From: Solibacillus daqui
GTDB taxonomy: Bacteria; Bacillota; Bacilli; Bacillales_A; Planococcaceae
Length of the DNA stretch: 64,000 nt
Direction: 5' to 3'
NCBI RefSeq assembly: GCF_028747805.1
Contig: NZ_CP114887.1
Span: 861,501-925,500, forward strand
Shown: positions 34,637 to 43,774 of the stretch, piece by piece
Layout: each line of letters opens with the position of its first letter
Numbering within the stretch: the stretch's first letter is position 1
The notes under the pieces: model-generated
The model's input: only the letters and a program-made list of their open reading frames with translations
Told to the model about the DNA's origin: nothing
Databases searched by the model: none
Made by a program: the position numbers and the translations under genes

Positions 34637-35344
34637 ATGACGAAAAAAATGTACCGTAATATAACGATTATCTCGTTCATCATTGGTTTTATGTTAGCGG
34701 TACAATACAATACTGTTCAAAACCCAACCGAACGAAATACAGTAGATATTTGGGAAATTCGCCAGCAATTATCGGAAGAAAAAGAGCGACATTTAGATTT
34801 ACTAACTACGATTGCGGAAGTGACTGAAACAGTTAATAAATATGAGGATGCCGAGTTCGATAATCCAGAGCTACTTTTACAGCAAACAGTGGATAACTTG
34901 AAGGCGCAGGCAGGGATTTTACCGATAAAGGGTCCCGGTGTTACGATTTCAATTGAACCGGCTCCCGAATTGCTACAATTTGGATATGAAATAAAGCCCA
35001 TTTCACCAGAATTGTTGATTCGACTAATCAATGATTTATATCGATATAACGCTCAGGCGATCGAAATGGGAGGAAAACGGCTAACATTTAATAGTGCTAT
35101 CCGTGATATCAATGGAAAAACAATGGTGAATAGTGAGCCACTCGATGATCTTAATGTCGAAATTAACATTATTACACAATCATACGATCAAGCTGAGAAG
35201 TTAAAAAACCATTTATTAGCTTCATCATACCCAGAGCAATTTTATATTGATAATCTCGTTTTAAATGTCCATGAACCTTCTGAAAATATACGTATTAATT
35301 CGACGGTTGTTGTCAAAAAGAGCAACTATTTATTAGAGAAGTAA
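34637..35344 (+). CDS. ylxX: DUF881 protein YlxX
   Basis: 235 residues, paralogue of the gene before it. Membrane helix at about 7-22, short coiled coil (about 35-65), then the DUF881 domain with LPIKGPGVTISIEP, LIRLINDLYRYNAQAIEMGG and KRLTFNSAIRDING. GGAGGGG lies 5 bases before ATG 34637; the adjacent ATG 34634 is only 2 bases away from it. Function unknown. Because the two DUF881 proteins share orientation in the membrane and are always adjacent in Bacilli, they may form a complex (inference). Confidence 0.85.
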   Translation: MTKKMYRNITIISFIIGFMLAVQYNTVQNPTERNTVDIWEIRQQLSEEKERHLDLLTTIAEVTETVNKYEDAEFDNPELLLQQTVDNLKAQAGILPIKGPGVTISIEPAPELLQFGYEIKPISPELLIRLINDLYRYNAQAIEMGGKRLTFNSAIRDINGKTMVNSEPLDDLNVEINIITQSYDQAEKLKNHLLASSYPEQFYIDNLVLNVHEPSENIRINSTVVVKKSNYLLEK

Positions 35345-35358
35345 AAGGGGATGCGAAT

Positions 35359-35721
35359 ATGTGGTTACCACTTTTAGGGTTGATTTTTGGCGTGGTATTA
35401 GGAATTTTTACAAATATTCAAATTCCATCTGTTTATGAAAACTATTTGTCAATTGCAGTACTTGCAGCACTTGATACGATGGTTGGAGGAATTCGTGCTC
35501 AATTACAACAGGTTTACGATGATAAAGTTTTTATTTCGGGCTTTTTCTTTAATATACTTTTAGCAGCGGGACTTGCTTTTTTAGGTGTTCATATTGGAGT
35601 AGACTTGTATTTAGCGGCAATTTTCGCGTTTGGTGTACGTCTTTTCCAAAATATTGCTGTAATCCGACGAATCTTATTAACAAAATTAGAAAATAGACGA
35701 ATAAAAAAAGGTGAAAACTAA
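35359..35721 (+). CDS. sbp: Small basic protein Sbp (DUF1290)
   Basis: 120-residue membrane protein with three or four helices (about 4-20, 30-45, 60-80 and 83-100) and a basic C-terminal tail (RRILLTKLENRRIKKG). It matches the DUF1290/Sbp family in length, topology and position before ftsA. The segment LAALDTMVGGIRAQLQ is the conserved core. Function unknown. Confidence 0.85.
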   Translation: MWLPLLGLIFGVVLGIFTNIQIPSVYENYLSIAVLAALDTMVGGIRAQLQQVYDDKVFISGFFFNILLAAGLAFLGVHIGVDLYLAAIFAFGVRLFQNIAVIRRILLTKLENRRIKKGEN

Positions 35722-35763
35722 TAACAATCACGTTAAAATATCATTACAATTTATTGATTTACT

Positions 35764-35792
35764 TAGACAATCACATGATTTTACAATAGAAT
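35764..35792 (+). promoter_or_regulatory. Possible promoter for ftsA-ftsZ
   Basis: TAGACA (35764-35769), 17 bases, TAGAAT (35787-35792), in the 107-base gap between sbp and ftsA. Each hexamer has a mismatch, so strength is uncertain. Confidence 0.4.
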
Positions 35793-35828
35793 GAACTATA
35801 GGGAGTAATTCGAAGGAGGTGCAGAATT

Positions 35829-37121
35829 TTGAATCATCAAGAAATTTATGTTTCGCTCGATATTGGTTCGTCTTCTATTAAAGTATTAATCGGGGAAATG
35901 AGCGATGATCAATTGCACGTAATTGGTGTAGGGCATGTTAAATCAACAGGAGTTCGTAAAGGGGCCATTGTTGATATTGATGCAACCGTACAATCAATTA
36001 AAAAAGCGGTAGACCAGGCTGAGCGTATGACGGGTATTAAAATAGATGAAGTAATTCTCGGAGTACCTGCTAACCAAACGCTTTTACAATCTGTAAAAGG
36101 TGTGGTAGCAGTAAATAGTGAAAACCGTGAAATCACAGATGATGATTTGGCACGTGTAATAGACTCTGCACAAGTAATGTCTATTCCACCTGAACGAGAG
36201 CTAGTAAACTTAATTCCTAAACAATTTATCGTAGACAATTTAGATGAGATTAAAGATCCACGCGGTATGATAGGCATTCGCTTAGAAATGGATGCAGCAA
36301 TGATTACTACATCGAAAACGCTAGTACATAATGTGTTGCGTTGTGTAGAACGTGCTGGACTCCAAATTCGTGAAATTTATTTGCAACCGTTAGCGGCAGG
36401 AACGTTTGCTTTAACGGAAGACGAAAAGAATCAGGGGACGGCATACATCGATTTAGGTGGTGGTTCTACTACAATTGCGGTATTCCAAGATGGATTGTTA
36501 ACGAATACAGCAGTAATTCCAGTTGGTGGAGATCATATTACAAAAGATTTATCAATCGTTTTAAAGACACCAACAGAGCAAGCTGAAAAAATTAAAAAAC
36601 AATATGGACATGCCTTTTATGATGATGCTTCTGATGAACAACTATTTGAAGTACCAGTTGTCGGAACAGATTCAACAGATCAATATAGTCAACGCTATAT
36701 TTCTGAAATCATCGGTGTTCGTTTAGAAGAATTATTTGAACTTGTTTTAGACGAACTTGCTCGCATGGGCATTCAAGATTTACCCGGTGGTATTGTAATT
36801 TCAGGTGGGGTAGCACAGTTAGAAGGTATTGCTCAACTCGCACGTCAAATGATGCTAACGCGCGTACGAATTTATACGCCGGATTATATCGGTGTTCGTG
36901 AACCAGCATTCACAACTTCAGTTGGATTAATTCGTCATGCATACGCAGATGACGAATTTTATGGACATAGCGAGCCAGTAAATGCGATACCGTATCATAC
37001 TCAACCAGCTCCTTCTAAAAAGCAAGCTGCTAATGTATCGGAGAGAGTAGATAGCGCTAATGCTAATAAAGTAAGTGTTATTGATCGCGCAAAAAACATA
37101 TTAAATAAATTTTTCGATTAA
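35829..37121 (+). CDS. ftsA: Cell division protein FtsA
   Basis: 430-residue actin-like ATPase tethering FtsZ to the membrane. Seen: phosphate-1 motif VSLDIGSSSIKVLIGEM (about 7-23), AYIDLGGGSTTIAVF (about 206-220), and GGIVISGGVAQLEGI (about 320-334). The C-terminal SVIDRAKNILNKFF is the amphipathic membrane-binding helix. Translation starts at TTG 35829, 7 bases after AAGGAGGTG; no better start exists. ftsZ follows 39 bases later. Confidence 0.95.
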   Translation: MNHQEIYVSLDIGSSSIKVLIGEMSDDQLHVIGVGHVKSTGVRKGAIVDIDATVQSIKKAVDQAERMTGIKIDEVILGVPANQTLLQSVKGVVAVNSENREITDDDLARVIDSAQVMSIPPERELVNLIPKQFIVDNLDEIKDPRGMIGIRLEMDAAMITTSKTLVHNVLRCVERAGLQIREIYLQPLAAGTFALTEDEKNQGTAYIDLGGGSTTIAVFQDGLLTNTAVIPVGGDHITKDLSIVLKTPTEQAEKIKKQYGHAFYDDASDEQLFEVPVVGTDSTDQYSQRYISEIIGVRLEELFELVLDELARMGIQDLPGGIVISGGVAQLEGIAQLARQMMLTRVRIYTPDYIGVREPAFTTSVGLIRHAYADDEFYGHSEPVNAIPYHTQPAPSKKQAANVSERVDSANANKVSVIDRAKNILNKFFD

Positions 37122-37160
37122 GACGAAAAGTATGACGTGAACAATTAGGAGGAGAACTGT

Positions 37161-38321
37161 ATGTTAGAATTTGAAACGGGTATGGACCAACTAGCCGTAA
37201 TTAAAGTAATCGGCGTTGGTGGTGGCGGTAATAACGCTGTTAACCGTATGATTGAACATGGTGTTCAAGGTGTAGATTTTATCGCTGTAAACACAGATTC
37301 ACAAGCTTTGAACTTATCAAAAGCTGAATATAAATTACAAATTGGTGGGAAATTAACGCGTGGTCTTGGCGCTGGTGCAAACCCTGAAGTAGGTAAAAAA
37401 GCAGCAGAAGAAAGCCGTGAGCAATTAGAAGAAGTATTACGAGGTGCCGATATGGTATTCGTCACTGCTGGTATGGGTGGCGGTACTGGAACTGGTGCTG
37501 CGCCTGTAATCGCTTCTATTGCACGTGATTTAGGCGCATTAACTGTAGGGGTTGTAACACGTCCATTTACATTTGAAGGTCGTAAACGTCAAACTCAAGC
37601 GATTGGTGGCATTTCTACAATGAAGGAAGCCGTAGATACACTAATTGTTATTCCAAATGATAAGTTATTACAAATCGTTGATAAATCTACACCGATGTTA
37701 GAAGCGTTCCGTGAAGCGGATAACGTTTTACGTCAAGGTGTACAAGGTATTTCAGATTTAATCGCAACACCTGGTTTAATCAACCTTGACTTTGCCGATG
37801 TAAAAACGATTATGTCTGATAAAGGTTCAGCATTAATGGGAATCGGTATTGCTTCAGGTGAAAATCGCGCTGTAGAAGCAGCGAAAAAAGCTATTTCATC
37901 TCCACTTTTAGAAACATCAATTGATGGTGCTAAAGGGGTTATTATGAACATTACTGGTGGCGTAAACTTAAGTCTTTACGAAGTACAAGAGGCAGCAGAT
38001 ATCGTTCAATTAGCTTCTGATGAAGAAGTGAATATGATTTTCGGTTCGGTAATTAATGACAACTTAAATGACGAAATTATTGTAACGGTTATTGCGACAG
38101 GTTTCTCTGATGATTTCATTGCGCCAAAACCACAGCCAGTTCGTCCGTCGTTAGGTGCACGTCAGCAAGCTGCGACGCATCAAACACCTCAACCACAGCC
38201 ATCTACTCGTGCTCAAGAATCAGTACAACAAGAGGTTCCACGTCAGCAACAACAAACGAACTATCAACAAGAAGAAGCTTTAGACATTCCAACATTCTTA
38301 CGTAATCGTCGTAATCGATAA
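37161..38321 (+). CDS. ftsZ: Cell division protein FtsZ
   Basis: 386-residue tubulin-like GTPase forming the Z ring. Seen: [13 protein letters not shown] (about 18-30), NTDSQAL (about 44-50), the signature [13 protein letters not shown] (about 106-118), and the T7-loop region around [11 protein letters not shown] (about 208-218). A variable Gln-rich linker (about 320-370) precedes the conserved C-terminal peptide [13 protein letters not shown], which binds FtsA, SepF and other partners. RBS AGGAGGAG. A terminator follows. Confidence 0.98.
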   Translation: MLEFETGMDQLAVIKVIGVGGGGNNAVNRMIEHGVQGVDFIAVNTDSQALNLSKAEYKLQIGGKLTRGLGAGANPEVGKKAAEESREQLEEVLRGADMVFVTAGMGGGTGTGAAPVIASIARDLGALTVGVVTRPFTFEGRKRQTQAIGGISTMKEAVDTLIVIPNDKLLQIVDKSTPMLEAFREADNVLRQGVQGISDLIATPGLINLDFADVKTIMSDKGSALMGIGIASGENRAVEAAKKAISSPLLETSIDGAKGVIMNITGGVNLSLYEVQEAADIVQLASDEEVNMIFGSVINDNLNDEIIVTVIATGFSDDFIAPKPQPVRPSLGARQQAATHQTPQPQPSTRAQESVQQEVPRQQQQTNYQQEEALDIPTFLRNRRNR

Positions 38322-38334
38322 GTTATTCTTTTAA

Positions 38335-38373
38335 ACTAGTGCAACGCTTAAAAGCGGGGCGCTAGTTTTTTTG
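38335..38373 (+). terminator. Terminator after ftsZ
   Basis: Stem ACTAGTGC / GCGCTAGT (one G-U) enclosing an inner CGCTT-AAAA-GCGG hairpin, followed by seven Ts. Confidence 0.85.
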
Positions 38374-38395
38374 TCTATTTTTTGATTGCTATAAC

Positions 38396-38492
38396 TGTCG
38401 AAAAAATTCAGAAGATTGAATAAATTGTCAAACGATTTCTTAAAATAGGTGAGCTTGTTTGACAAAAAGCGCAACCCTACATTTGCTAGTCT
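38396..38492 (+). promoter_or_regulatory. spoIIG-type control region with Spo0A box-like sites
   Basis: TGTCGAA (38396-38402) matches the Spo0A box TGNCGAA; TGTCAAA (38426-38432) and TGACAAA (38460-38466) each differ by one base. The last overlaps TTGACA (38459-38464), which lies 22 bases from TAGTCT (38487-38492). The B. subtilis spoIIG promoter is Spo0A-activated with the same unusual 22-base spacer. The -10 is weak and close to the ribosome binding site, so promoter limits are tentative; TTGAAT-19-TAAAAT (38416-38446) is an alternative. Confidence 0.45.
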
Positions 38493-38512
38493 TATTAGCA
38501 GGAGGACAAAGC

Positions 38513-39334
38513 ATGTATGCAGAGTGGATACTGTTATTTAATTTTCTTGTAAATGTGGCGCTTTTAAAATTCATAGAAGCAATGACTTCTTCAACGATTC
38601 CGATATGGAGATTAGTAGTAAGTGCATTTAGTAGTGCGCTCATTGCGATCGTATTTTATGGTCATATACTTAGCATCTTCTTTTGCTTTATTGTGCTTAT
38701 TGGTATTGCGTATTCTTTTCGCTTCACAGCACTTTTACTGTATGGTCGCTGGCTTGTTGTAGCGACGCTATTAGTAGGCGGCTTATTAACAGCGTTGCAA
38801 CCCTTATTAAGTTTAGATGCATTTTTTGTATATATTTTGCTGTGTGTTGGCATAGTATGTAGTAGTTTACTAGCATTTAAACTTGGTTGGATGAAAAAGC
38901 TACAACAAATTGTGCAGCAACGATTTATTACACCATGTACCGCACAGTTTCTTCATGAACAATGGGAGCTCGTTGCCTACATCGATACGGGCAACGAATG
39001 CGTAGAACCAATTAGCCGAGCACCTGTTCATTTTATCGCATTTGATGCGGTGCAAACATCAATGACACCTGAGTTAAGAAATGGGTTACTTGCTTGGGAT
39101 GAGGCGCAGCCATATAAGTTGTCAATGTTTGCAGAACAGCATCAAAAATACATTCGAATGGTGGCCATTTCAACTGTACAAAAAACGACGACATTTGTTC
39201 CAGCATTTCGCATGACGCTTACAATTCACGAACACACTTATGTGAATCATTATGTTGTTTTTACGAAAAGTGCGACAAAGTTTCCACAAAGTGCACATCT
39301 AATTGCACATGTTTCTGTTCTAACCAATTCATAA
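38513..39334 (+). CDS. spoIIGA: Sigma-E processing peptidase SpoIIGA
   Basis: 273 residues: about five membrane helices in the first 125, then a cytoplasmic aspartic protease domain with [14 protein letters not shown] (catalytic Asp about 158). It cleaves the pro-sequence from sigma-E in the mother cell after a signal from SpoIIR. I use the ATG at 38513 ([10 protein letters not shown]) with GGAGGA 7 bases before it; the frame reaches back to TTG 38459, which overlaps the promoter. Directly followed by sigE, as in all Bacilli that sporulate. Confidence 0.92.
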   Translation: MYAEWILLFNFLVNVALLKFIEAMTSSTIPIWRLVVSAFSSALIAIVFYGHILSIFFCFIVLIGIAYSFRFTALLLYGRWLVVATLLVGGLLTALQPLLSLDAFFVYILLCVGIVCSSLLAFKLGWMKKLQQIVQQRFITPCTAQFLHEQWELVAYIDTGNECVEPISRAPVHFIAFDAVQTSMTPELRNGLLAWDEAQPYKLSMFAEQHQKYIRMVAISTVQKTTTFVPAFRMTLTIHEHTYVNHYVVFTKSATKFPQSAHLIAHVSVLTNS

Positions 39335-39347
39335 GGGAGGCTCGATA

Positions 39348-40055
39348 TTGTTACAAAAACTAAAATCATGGATTGTTAAACTATTTAGCTATTTTACGAA
39401 AAAAGGGACATACTATATAGGAGGACATGATTCATTGCCAATTCCATTAACACGAGAAGAAGAAGTTGTTGTCGTTGAAGCTTTTATGAATGGGGACTTA
39501 CACGCGAGAGATATGCTGATAGAACGTAATTTACGTTTAGTTGTTTATATTGCAAGACGTTTTGATAATACAACGACACCAATCGAGGATTTAATAAGCA
39601 TTGGTTCGATCGGGCTAATTAAAGCAATTGAAACTTTTAATTTAGACAAAAATATTAAGTTAGCGACTTACGCATCTCGCTGCATTGAAAATGAAATTTT
39701 AATGCATTTACGTAAGACAAGCCGCATGAAGGGGGAAGTGTCTTTTGACGAACCGCTCAATGCTGATGCAGATGGCAATGAATTATTACTGTCCGACATT
39801 TTAGGGACAGAAGAACATATAATTACAATGGATGTTGAACGAAAAATTGAACGCCAGCATATGTTTATGGCGATCAATCAATTAACACCACGTGAAAAAT
39901 ATATTATGGAGTGTCGCTTTGGTTTAAATGGCAAAGAAGAAATGACACAAAAGGAAGTGGCGGATCACTTAGGTATTTCTCAGTCATATATTTCGCGTTT
40001 AGAAAAGAAAATTATTTTAGATTTACGTGAATATTTAAATGAACCTATTGCGTAA
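39348..40055 (+). CDS. sigE: RNA polymerase sporulation sigma factor sigma-E
   Basis: 235-residue sigma-70 family factor for early mother-cell genes. The N-terminal stretch (about 1-28, [16 protein letters not shown]) is the membrane-associating pro-sequence removed by SpoIIGA. Region 2 is [12 protein letters not shown] ... [15 protein letters not shown] ... [15 protein letters not shown]; region 4 is the helix-turn-helix [22 protein letters not shown]. Translation starts at TTG 39348, 7 bases after GGGAGG. It is in one operon with spoIIGA. Confidence 0.95.
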   Translation: MLQKLKSWIVKLFSYFTKKGTYYIGGHDSLPIPLTREEEVVVVEAFMNGDLHARDMLIERNLRLVVYIARRFDNTTTPIEDLISIGSIGLIKAIETFNLDKNIKLATYASRCIENEILMHLRKTSRMKGEVSFDEPLNADADGNELLLSDILGTEEHIITMDVERKIERQHMFMAINQLTPREKYIMECRFGLNGKEEMTQKEVADHLGISQSYISRLEKKIILDLREYLNEPIA

Positions 40056-40073
40056 TACTGGCTAATTTTGGCG

Positions 40074-40103
40074 TGCATAGTGTAACTAATTCCGGACAAA
40101 CTG
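40074..40103 (+). promoter_or_regulatory. Probable sigma-F/sigma-G promoter for sigG
   Basis: TGCATA (40074-40079), 17 bases, CAAACTG (40097-40103). The -35 matches the TGMATA consensus; five of seven -10 bases match CATWMTA. sigG is read from a forespore promoter of this kind in B. subtilis. Confidence 0.5.
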
Positions 40104-40136
40104 ATGTTAATCATGAAGTTCGAAAGGTGAAATGCT

Positions 40137-40907
40137 ATGCGGACGAAAGTAGAATTATGTGGTGTTGATACTTCAACCTTACCAGTTTTAAAACCGGAGG
40201 AAATGAAGCAATTATTTATTCGATTACAACAAGGAGAGCTGTATGTACGTGACGAGCTTGTCTTTTGTAATTTACGGCTTGTGTTAAGTATTGTAGGACG
40301 TTATGCGTATCGGGGAGAACAGGCAGATGATTTGTTCCAGGTGGGCTGTATTGGCTTATTGAAGGCGATTGATAACTTTGATTTAAAGCATAATGTGCGT
40401 TTTTCAACGTACGCAGTGCCGATGATTATGGGGGAAATTCGCCGCCATTTACGTGACCATCATGCTTTACGTGTATCACGTTCACTACGAGATATTGCAT
40501 ATAAGGCGATGCAAGCAAAGGAACGTTATATTGCTGAGCATTTACGTGAACCGACAATTGAGCAGCTAGCACAGGAAATTGAGATGAAAAAAGAGGATGT
40601 GCTATTTGCACTTGATGCGATTCAAGATCCGATGTCGCTGCAAGAACCGATTTACTCGGATGGCGGCGATGCCATCTATATGATGGATCAAATTAGAGAT
40701 AAAGTAACCGAAGAACAATGGGTAGGTACGATTTCGCTACAAGAGAGCATGAAGCGTTTGAATAGTCGCCAAAAGATGATTATTGAAAAACGATTTTTCC
40801 TCGGCGAAACACAAACTGAAATTGCTCAAAGCTTAGGGATATCACAAGCACAAATTTCTAGATTAGAAAAAAGCGCGGTTGAATTATTACAGCGTGATTT
40901 TCGTTAA
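40137..40907 (+). CDS. sigG: RNA polymerase sporulation sigma factor sigma-G
   Basis: 256-residue late forespore sigma factor. Region 2 (NLRLVLSIVGRYAYRGEQADDLFQ in part; GCIGLLKAIDNFDLK; RFSTYAVPMIMGEIRRHLRD), region 3 (REPTIEQLAQEIEM) and region 4 (TQTEIAQSLGISQAQISRLEK) are complete. The N-terminal KVELCGVDTSTLPVL is typical of SigG rather than SigF. RBS AAAGGTG. 81 bases separate it from sigE, enough for its own promoter; read-through from the sigE transcript is also likely. Confidence 0.95.
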   Translation: MRTKVELCGVDTSTLPVLKPEEMKQLFIRLQQGELYVRDELVFCNLRLVLSIVGRYAYRGEQADDLFQVGCIGLLKAIDNFDLKHNVRFSTYAVPMIMGEIRRHLRDHHALRVSRSLRDIAYKAMQAKERYIAEHLREPTIEQLAQEIEMKKEDVLFALDAIQDPMSLQEPIYSDGGDAIYMMDQIRDKVTEEQWVGTISLQESMKRLNSRQKMIIEKRFFLGETQTEIAQSLGISQAQISRLEKSAVELLQRDFR

Positions 40908-40916
40908 AGTTTTTGA

Positions 40917-40951
40917 AAGAGGGACTGTCCGTGATAAGGGCTGTCCCTTTT
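40917..40951 (+). terminator. Hairpin after sigG
   Basis: AAGAGGGACTGTCC pairs imperfectly with GGGCTGTCCCTTTT around a GTGATAA loop, followed by a short T stretch. Probable weak terminator. Confidence 0.6.
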
Positions 40952-40973
40952 AGTTCATAGAAAGGATGGGAAC

Positions 40974-41213
40974 ATGAGATTTTCTTCTGTACAGGAAAAG
41001 GAGATTATTGATTCTGTTAGTGGGAAATTTATCGGGTATATTGTAGATGCAGAAATTGACGAGGCGCGTGGAGAAATAGTAGCACTAATTATTTCTGCAC
41101 CAAAAAAGTTTTACCACTTATTTCAAGGGGAAGAGACAGTTAAGAAGATAGCCTTTAGTCATATACTCACAGTAGGAAAAGATGTTATTTTAGTGAAAAC
41201 GCATGATGAATAG
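40974..41213 (+). CDS. ylmC: PRC-barrel protein YlmC/YmxH
   Basis: 79-residue soluble protein of the YlmC/YmxH family with a PRC-barrel fold (SSVQEKEIIDSVSGKFIGYIVD in part, DVILVKT at the end). In B. subtilis ylmC stands at the same place between sigG and ylmD; ymxH is a sporulation-expressed paralogue. Function unknown. RBS AAAGGATGG before the ATG. Confidence 0.85.
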   Translation: MRFSSVQEKEIIDSVSGKFIGYIVDAEIDEARGEIVALIISAPKKFYHLFQGEETVKKIAFSHILTVGKDVILVKTHDE

Positions 41214-41226
41214 GTCAGCCTATTCA

Positions 41227-41255
41227 TTGTAAATTGCCACTACGCTTGTTACAAT
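41227..41255 (+). promoter_or_regulatory. Promoter-like sequence within an inverted repeat before ylmE
   Basis: TTGTAA (41227-41232), 17 bases, TACAAT (41250-41255). The two hexamers lie in the arms of a perfect inverted repeat CATTGTAA / TTACAATG (41225-41232 and 41249-41256). Confidence 0.45.
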
Positions 41256-41288
41256 GTAGGAAACTACTGTAGTAAAGTTGGGAAAAAA

Positions 41289-41957
41289 GTGGCTAAAATC
41301 GAAAACAATCTAGAAGTTATTCAACAACATATAGAACAGGCAAAGCAACGTGGAAAAGTACAGCAGCAGGTAAATATTATCGCTGTGACAAAAGAGGTAG
41401 ATGTAGCGCGCACGAAAGAGGCTATTGCTGCCGGCTTAACTCATTTAGGGGAAAACCGTCCAGAAGGTCTCGCAACTAAATTACAAACAATTAATGCAAA
41501 AGTTTTGTGGCATTATATCGGTTCATTACAAACTAGAAAAGTAAAGCAAGTAATCGACCAAATTGATTACTTGCATTCATTGGATCGTTTAAGTTTAGCA
41601 CAGGAAATTGAAAAAAGAGCTTCAAAAAAAGTGAAATGTTTTGTACAGGTAAATGTTTCGGGTGAAGATTCAAAGCATGGCCTAACGAATGAGCAAACAA
41701 TAGAATTTGTAAAACAATTAGAGCAATTTTCGAAGATTGAAGTAGTTGGCTTAATGACAATGGCTCCTTTTACTGAAGATGAAACCGTCATTCGTAATGT
41801 GTTTAAACAATTAAAACAATTGCAACAACAAGTGTCCGAGTTAAACATTCCGAACGTACCTTGTACAGAGCTTTCGATGGGGATGTCAAATGACTATGAA
41901 ATTGCAGTCGAGGAAGGCGCAACATTTGTCAGAATAGGAACGGCTCTTGTTGGCTAA
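41289..41957 (+). CDS. ylmE: YggS/YlmE family pyridoxal-phosphate protein
   Basis: 222-residue single-domain PLP-binding protein of the YggS family, which keeps PLP and amino acid pools balanced; no enzyme activity is known. Seen: INIAVTKEV-like strand with the PLP-binding Lys (about 35), LGENRPEGLATKL (about 54-66), WHYIGSLQTRKVKQVI (about 77-92), NVSGEDSKHGL, and LSMGMSNDYEIAVEEGATFVRIGTALVG at the end (in part). Starts at GTG 41289 with only a weak GGGA upstream. ylmD, which precedes ylmE in B. subtilis, is absent. Confidence 0.92.
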   Translation: MAKIENNLEVIQQHIEQAKQRGKVQQQVNIIAVTKEVDVARTKEAIAAGLTHLGENRPEGLATKLQTINAKVLWHYIGSLQTRKVKQVIDQIDYLHSLDRLSLAQEIEKRASKKVKCFVQVNVSGEDSKHGLTNEQTIEFVKQLEQFSKIEVVGLMTMAPFTEDETVIRNVFKQLKQLQQQVSELNIPNVPCTELSMGMSNDYEIAVEEGATFVRIGTALVG

Positions 41958-41969
41958 GGAGGATGTAAT

Positions 41970-42509
41970 ATGAGCATTAAAAATATTTTTGATAAATTCT
42001 TTTATTTAGAAGACATCGAAGAAGATCAAGCTCCGGCTCAAGCGCAAGCAACGCCATCAAAGCAAGTTCCTAAAGCGACACCACAAGAAGCATATTATCA
42101 AGAGGCAGTTCAAAAACAACAAACACAGGTGATTCAAAACCGTATGAAGAAAGAACGAAAAGTAACTCAACAGCGTAATGAAGTAATTATGCAACCTAAC
42201 ATTCAAAATAGTAATAATGTTGTAAGCCTTCAAGCTGCAGCATCATCTAAAAATTCAAAACTAGTATTAATAGAGCCACGTGTTTATGCAGAGGCGCAAG
42301 ATATAGCTGAGCATTTAAAGCAAAGACGTGCAACAGTTGTGAATTTACAGCGCATTGACCGCGATCAAGGAAAGCGAATTATCGACTTTTTAAGCGGAAC
42401 AGTATACGCTTTAGGTGGAGATATTCAACGTATCGGTAATGACATTTTCTTATGCACACCAGAAAACGTAGAAGTATCCGGAGAAATTTCGAATTTAACA
42501 TTCGAATAA
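41970..42509 (+). CDS. sepF: Cell division protein SepF
   Basis: 179 residues. The N-terminal 12 residues form an amphipathic membrane-binding helix ([15 protein letters not shown]), followed by a Gln/Ala-rich linker (about 20-85) and the globular SepF domain (about 88-170: [50 protein letters not shown]). It polymerises into rings that bundle FtsZ filaments and anchor them, overlapping in role with FtsA. RBS AGGAGG. 12 bases after ylmE. Confidence 0.94.
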   Translation: MSIKNIFDKFFYLEDIEEDQAPAQAQATPSKQVPKATPQEAYYQEAVQKQQTQVIQNRMKKERKVTQQRNEVIMQPNIQNSNNVVSLQAAASSKNSKLVLIEPRVYAEAQDIAEHLKQRRATVVNLQRIDRDQGKRIIDFLSGTVYALGGDIQRIGNDIFLCTPENVEVSGEISNLTFE

Positions 42510-42531
42510 TTTTTAGTAGAGAGGTAATATA

Positions 42532-42792
42532 ATGATTATTTTTGGAGTTATTAGTACAGTATTTCTTGTTTATCGATATATGCTGATTGGTTACATATTA
42601 ATGTCTTGGGTGCCAGCGCTACAAGAATCTGCAGTTGGTCGTTTCCTAGAGCAAGTATGTGAACCATATTTAGGCTTTTTCCGTAAGTTTATCCCACCAA
42701 TTGGCATGATTGATATTTCACCGATTGTTGGTTTATTCGTGCTATATTTCATTGAGCGCGGCGTCTTTAATGTTCTAAGTTTTTTACTATAA
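42532..42792 (+). CDS. ylmG: YggT family membrane protein YlmG
   Basis: 86 residues with two hydrophobic helices (about 2-22 and 62-84) separated by the conserved segment YILMSWVPALQESAVGRFLEQVCEPYL (in part) and RKFIPPIGMIDISPIV. YggT proteins are small membrane proteins conserved next to sepF; chloroplast relatives affect nucleoid distribution. Function in bacteria unclear. RBS AGAGGT. A hairpin terminator follows, although the transcript may continue into ylmH. Confidence 0.9.
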   Translation: MIIFGVISTVFLVYRYMLIGYILMSWVPALQESAVGRFLEQVCEPYLGFFRKFIPPIGMIDISPIVGLFVLYFIERGVFNVLSFLL

Positions 42793-42798
42793 ACGATT

Positions 42799-42830
42799 AA
42801 ACCCCTACACTTCAAACATGTTGGGGTTTT
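42799..42830 (+). terminator. Terminator after ylmG
   Basis: Stem AAACCCCTACA / TGTTGGGGTTT with a nine-base loop and a following TTTTCTTTT. Confidence 0.78.
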
Positions 42831-42890
42831 CTTTTCAATTTGGGCATTAAATGGAATACAACACTGAACATAATAGAAAGTAGGCTTAAT

Positions 42891-43679
42891 ATGGAGCATT
42901 TAATACAGCATTTTCGTAAAGATGAGCAGCCATTTATCGAACAAGTTGTCGGTTGGCAACGCGAGGTAGAGGACCGTTATGCTCCAAAACTAACGGATTT
43001 TTTAGATCCAAGGCAGCGCTATATTGTCGAATCGGTAATTGGTCAAAATGCCGACCTTCTTATTTTTACGGCAGGTGCCTTTGAAGAAGCAGAACGCAAG
43101 CGTATGCTCATTGCCCCATCCTATTTTGAACCAACAGAAGACGATTTTCAAATTGGTGTCTATGCGATAAACTATCCTGCAAAGTTTGTACAATTACGTC
43201 ATCCTGATGTTCTCGGAGCATTATTGTCAATTGGATTAGACCGTAGTAAGTTTGGGGATATTCGCTTGGCAGAAAATACAGTGCAATTTGCTTTAGCATC
43301 TGAAATTTCTGATTATGTACGTGCTAATCTATCGGGTATTGGGAAAGTGAAGGTACATGTTGAACAAGTCAATTTAACAACCTCGCTTATTCAAAATGAG
43401 GAACAGTGGGTTGAAAATTCTTATACGGTGTCTTCTATGCGTTTAGATGTTGTCTTAGCAACTGTAGCTAGTATTTCACGTCAAAAATCACAAAATTTGA
43501 TAACGGCAGGCAAAGTAAAAGTAAACTGGACTGTGCGTGAAGCAGTGGCATTTGAGTTACAAGAGGGCGATATTGTATCAGCAAGAGGATTCGGTCGCAT
43601 GAAGGTTATTATGACAGAAGGACGTACAAAAAAAGATAAAATACGCTTACAAGTAGGACGTTTAGAGCAAAAAGCATAG
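42891..43679 (+). CDS. ylmH: S4-domain RNA-binding protein YlmH
   Basis: 262 residues. The N-terminal part carries a YlmH-specific domain (QHFRKDEQPFIEQV, LTDFLDPRQRYIVESV); the C-terminal S4 domain (about 185-240) shows RLDVVLATVASISRQKSQNLITAG (in part) and KVKVNW. YlmH binds RNA and in B. subtilis has been linked to ribosome rescue. The frame opens at 42840 but the protein proper begins at ATG 42891, with AGTAGG upstream. Position between ylmG and divIVA matches. Confidence 0.92.
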   Translation: MEHLIQHFRKDEQPFIEQVVGWQREVEDRYAPKLTDFLDPRQRYIVESVIGQNADLLIFTAGAFEEAERKRMLIAPSYFEPTEDDFQIGVYAINYPAKFVQLRHPDVLGALLSIGLDRSKFGDIRLAENTVQFALASEISDYVRANLSGIGKVKVHVEQVNLTTSLIQNEEQWVENSYTVSSMRLDVVLATVASISRQKSQNLITAGKVKVNWTVREAVAFELQEGDIVSARGFGRMKVIMTEGRTKKDKIRLQVGRLEQKA

Positions 43680-43707
43680 GTTTCGAGGATTTTTTAAGAA
43701 AACATGA

Positions 43708-43735
43708 TGTTATTCGATTAAGAAACGTTTATAAT
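43708..43735 (+). promoter_or_regulatory. Possible divIVA promoter
   Basis: Perfect TATAAT (43730-43735) 40 bases before divIVA. The -35 is poor (TGTTAT at 43708-43713), so only the -10 is convincing. Confidence 0.35.
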
Positions 43736-43774
43736 GTGTTGTAACAATGTACATGTAAAGGAGAGTAGAACGAT

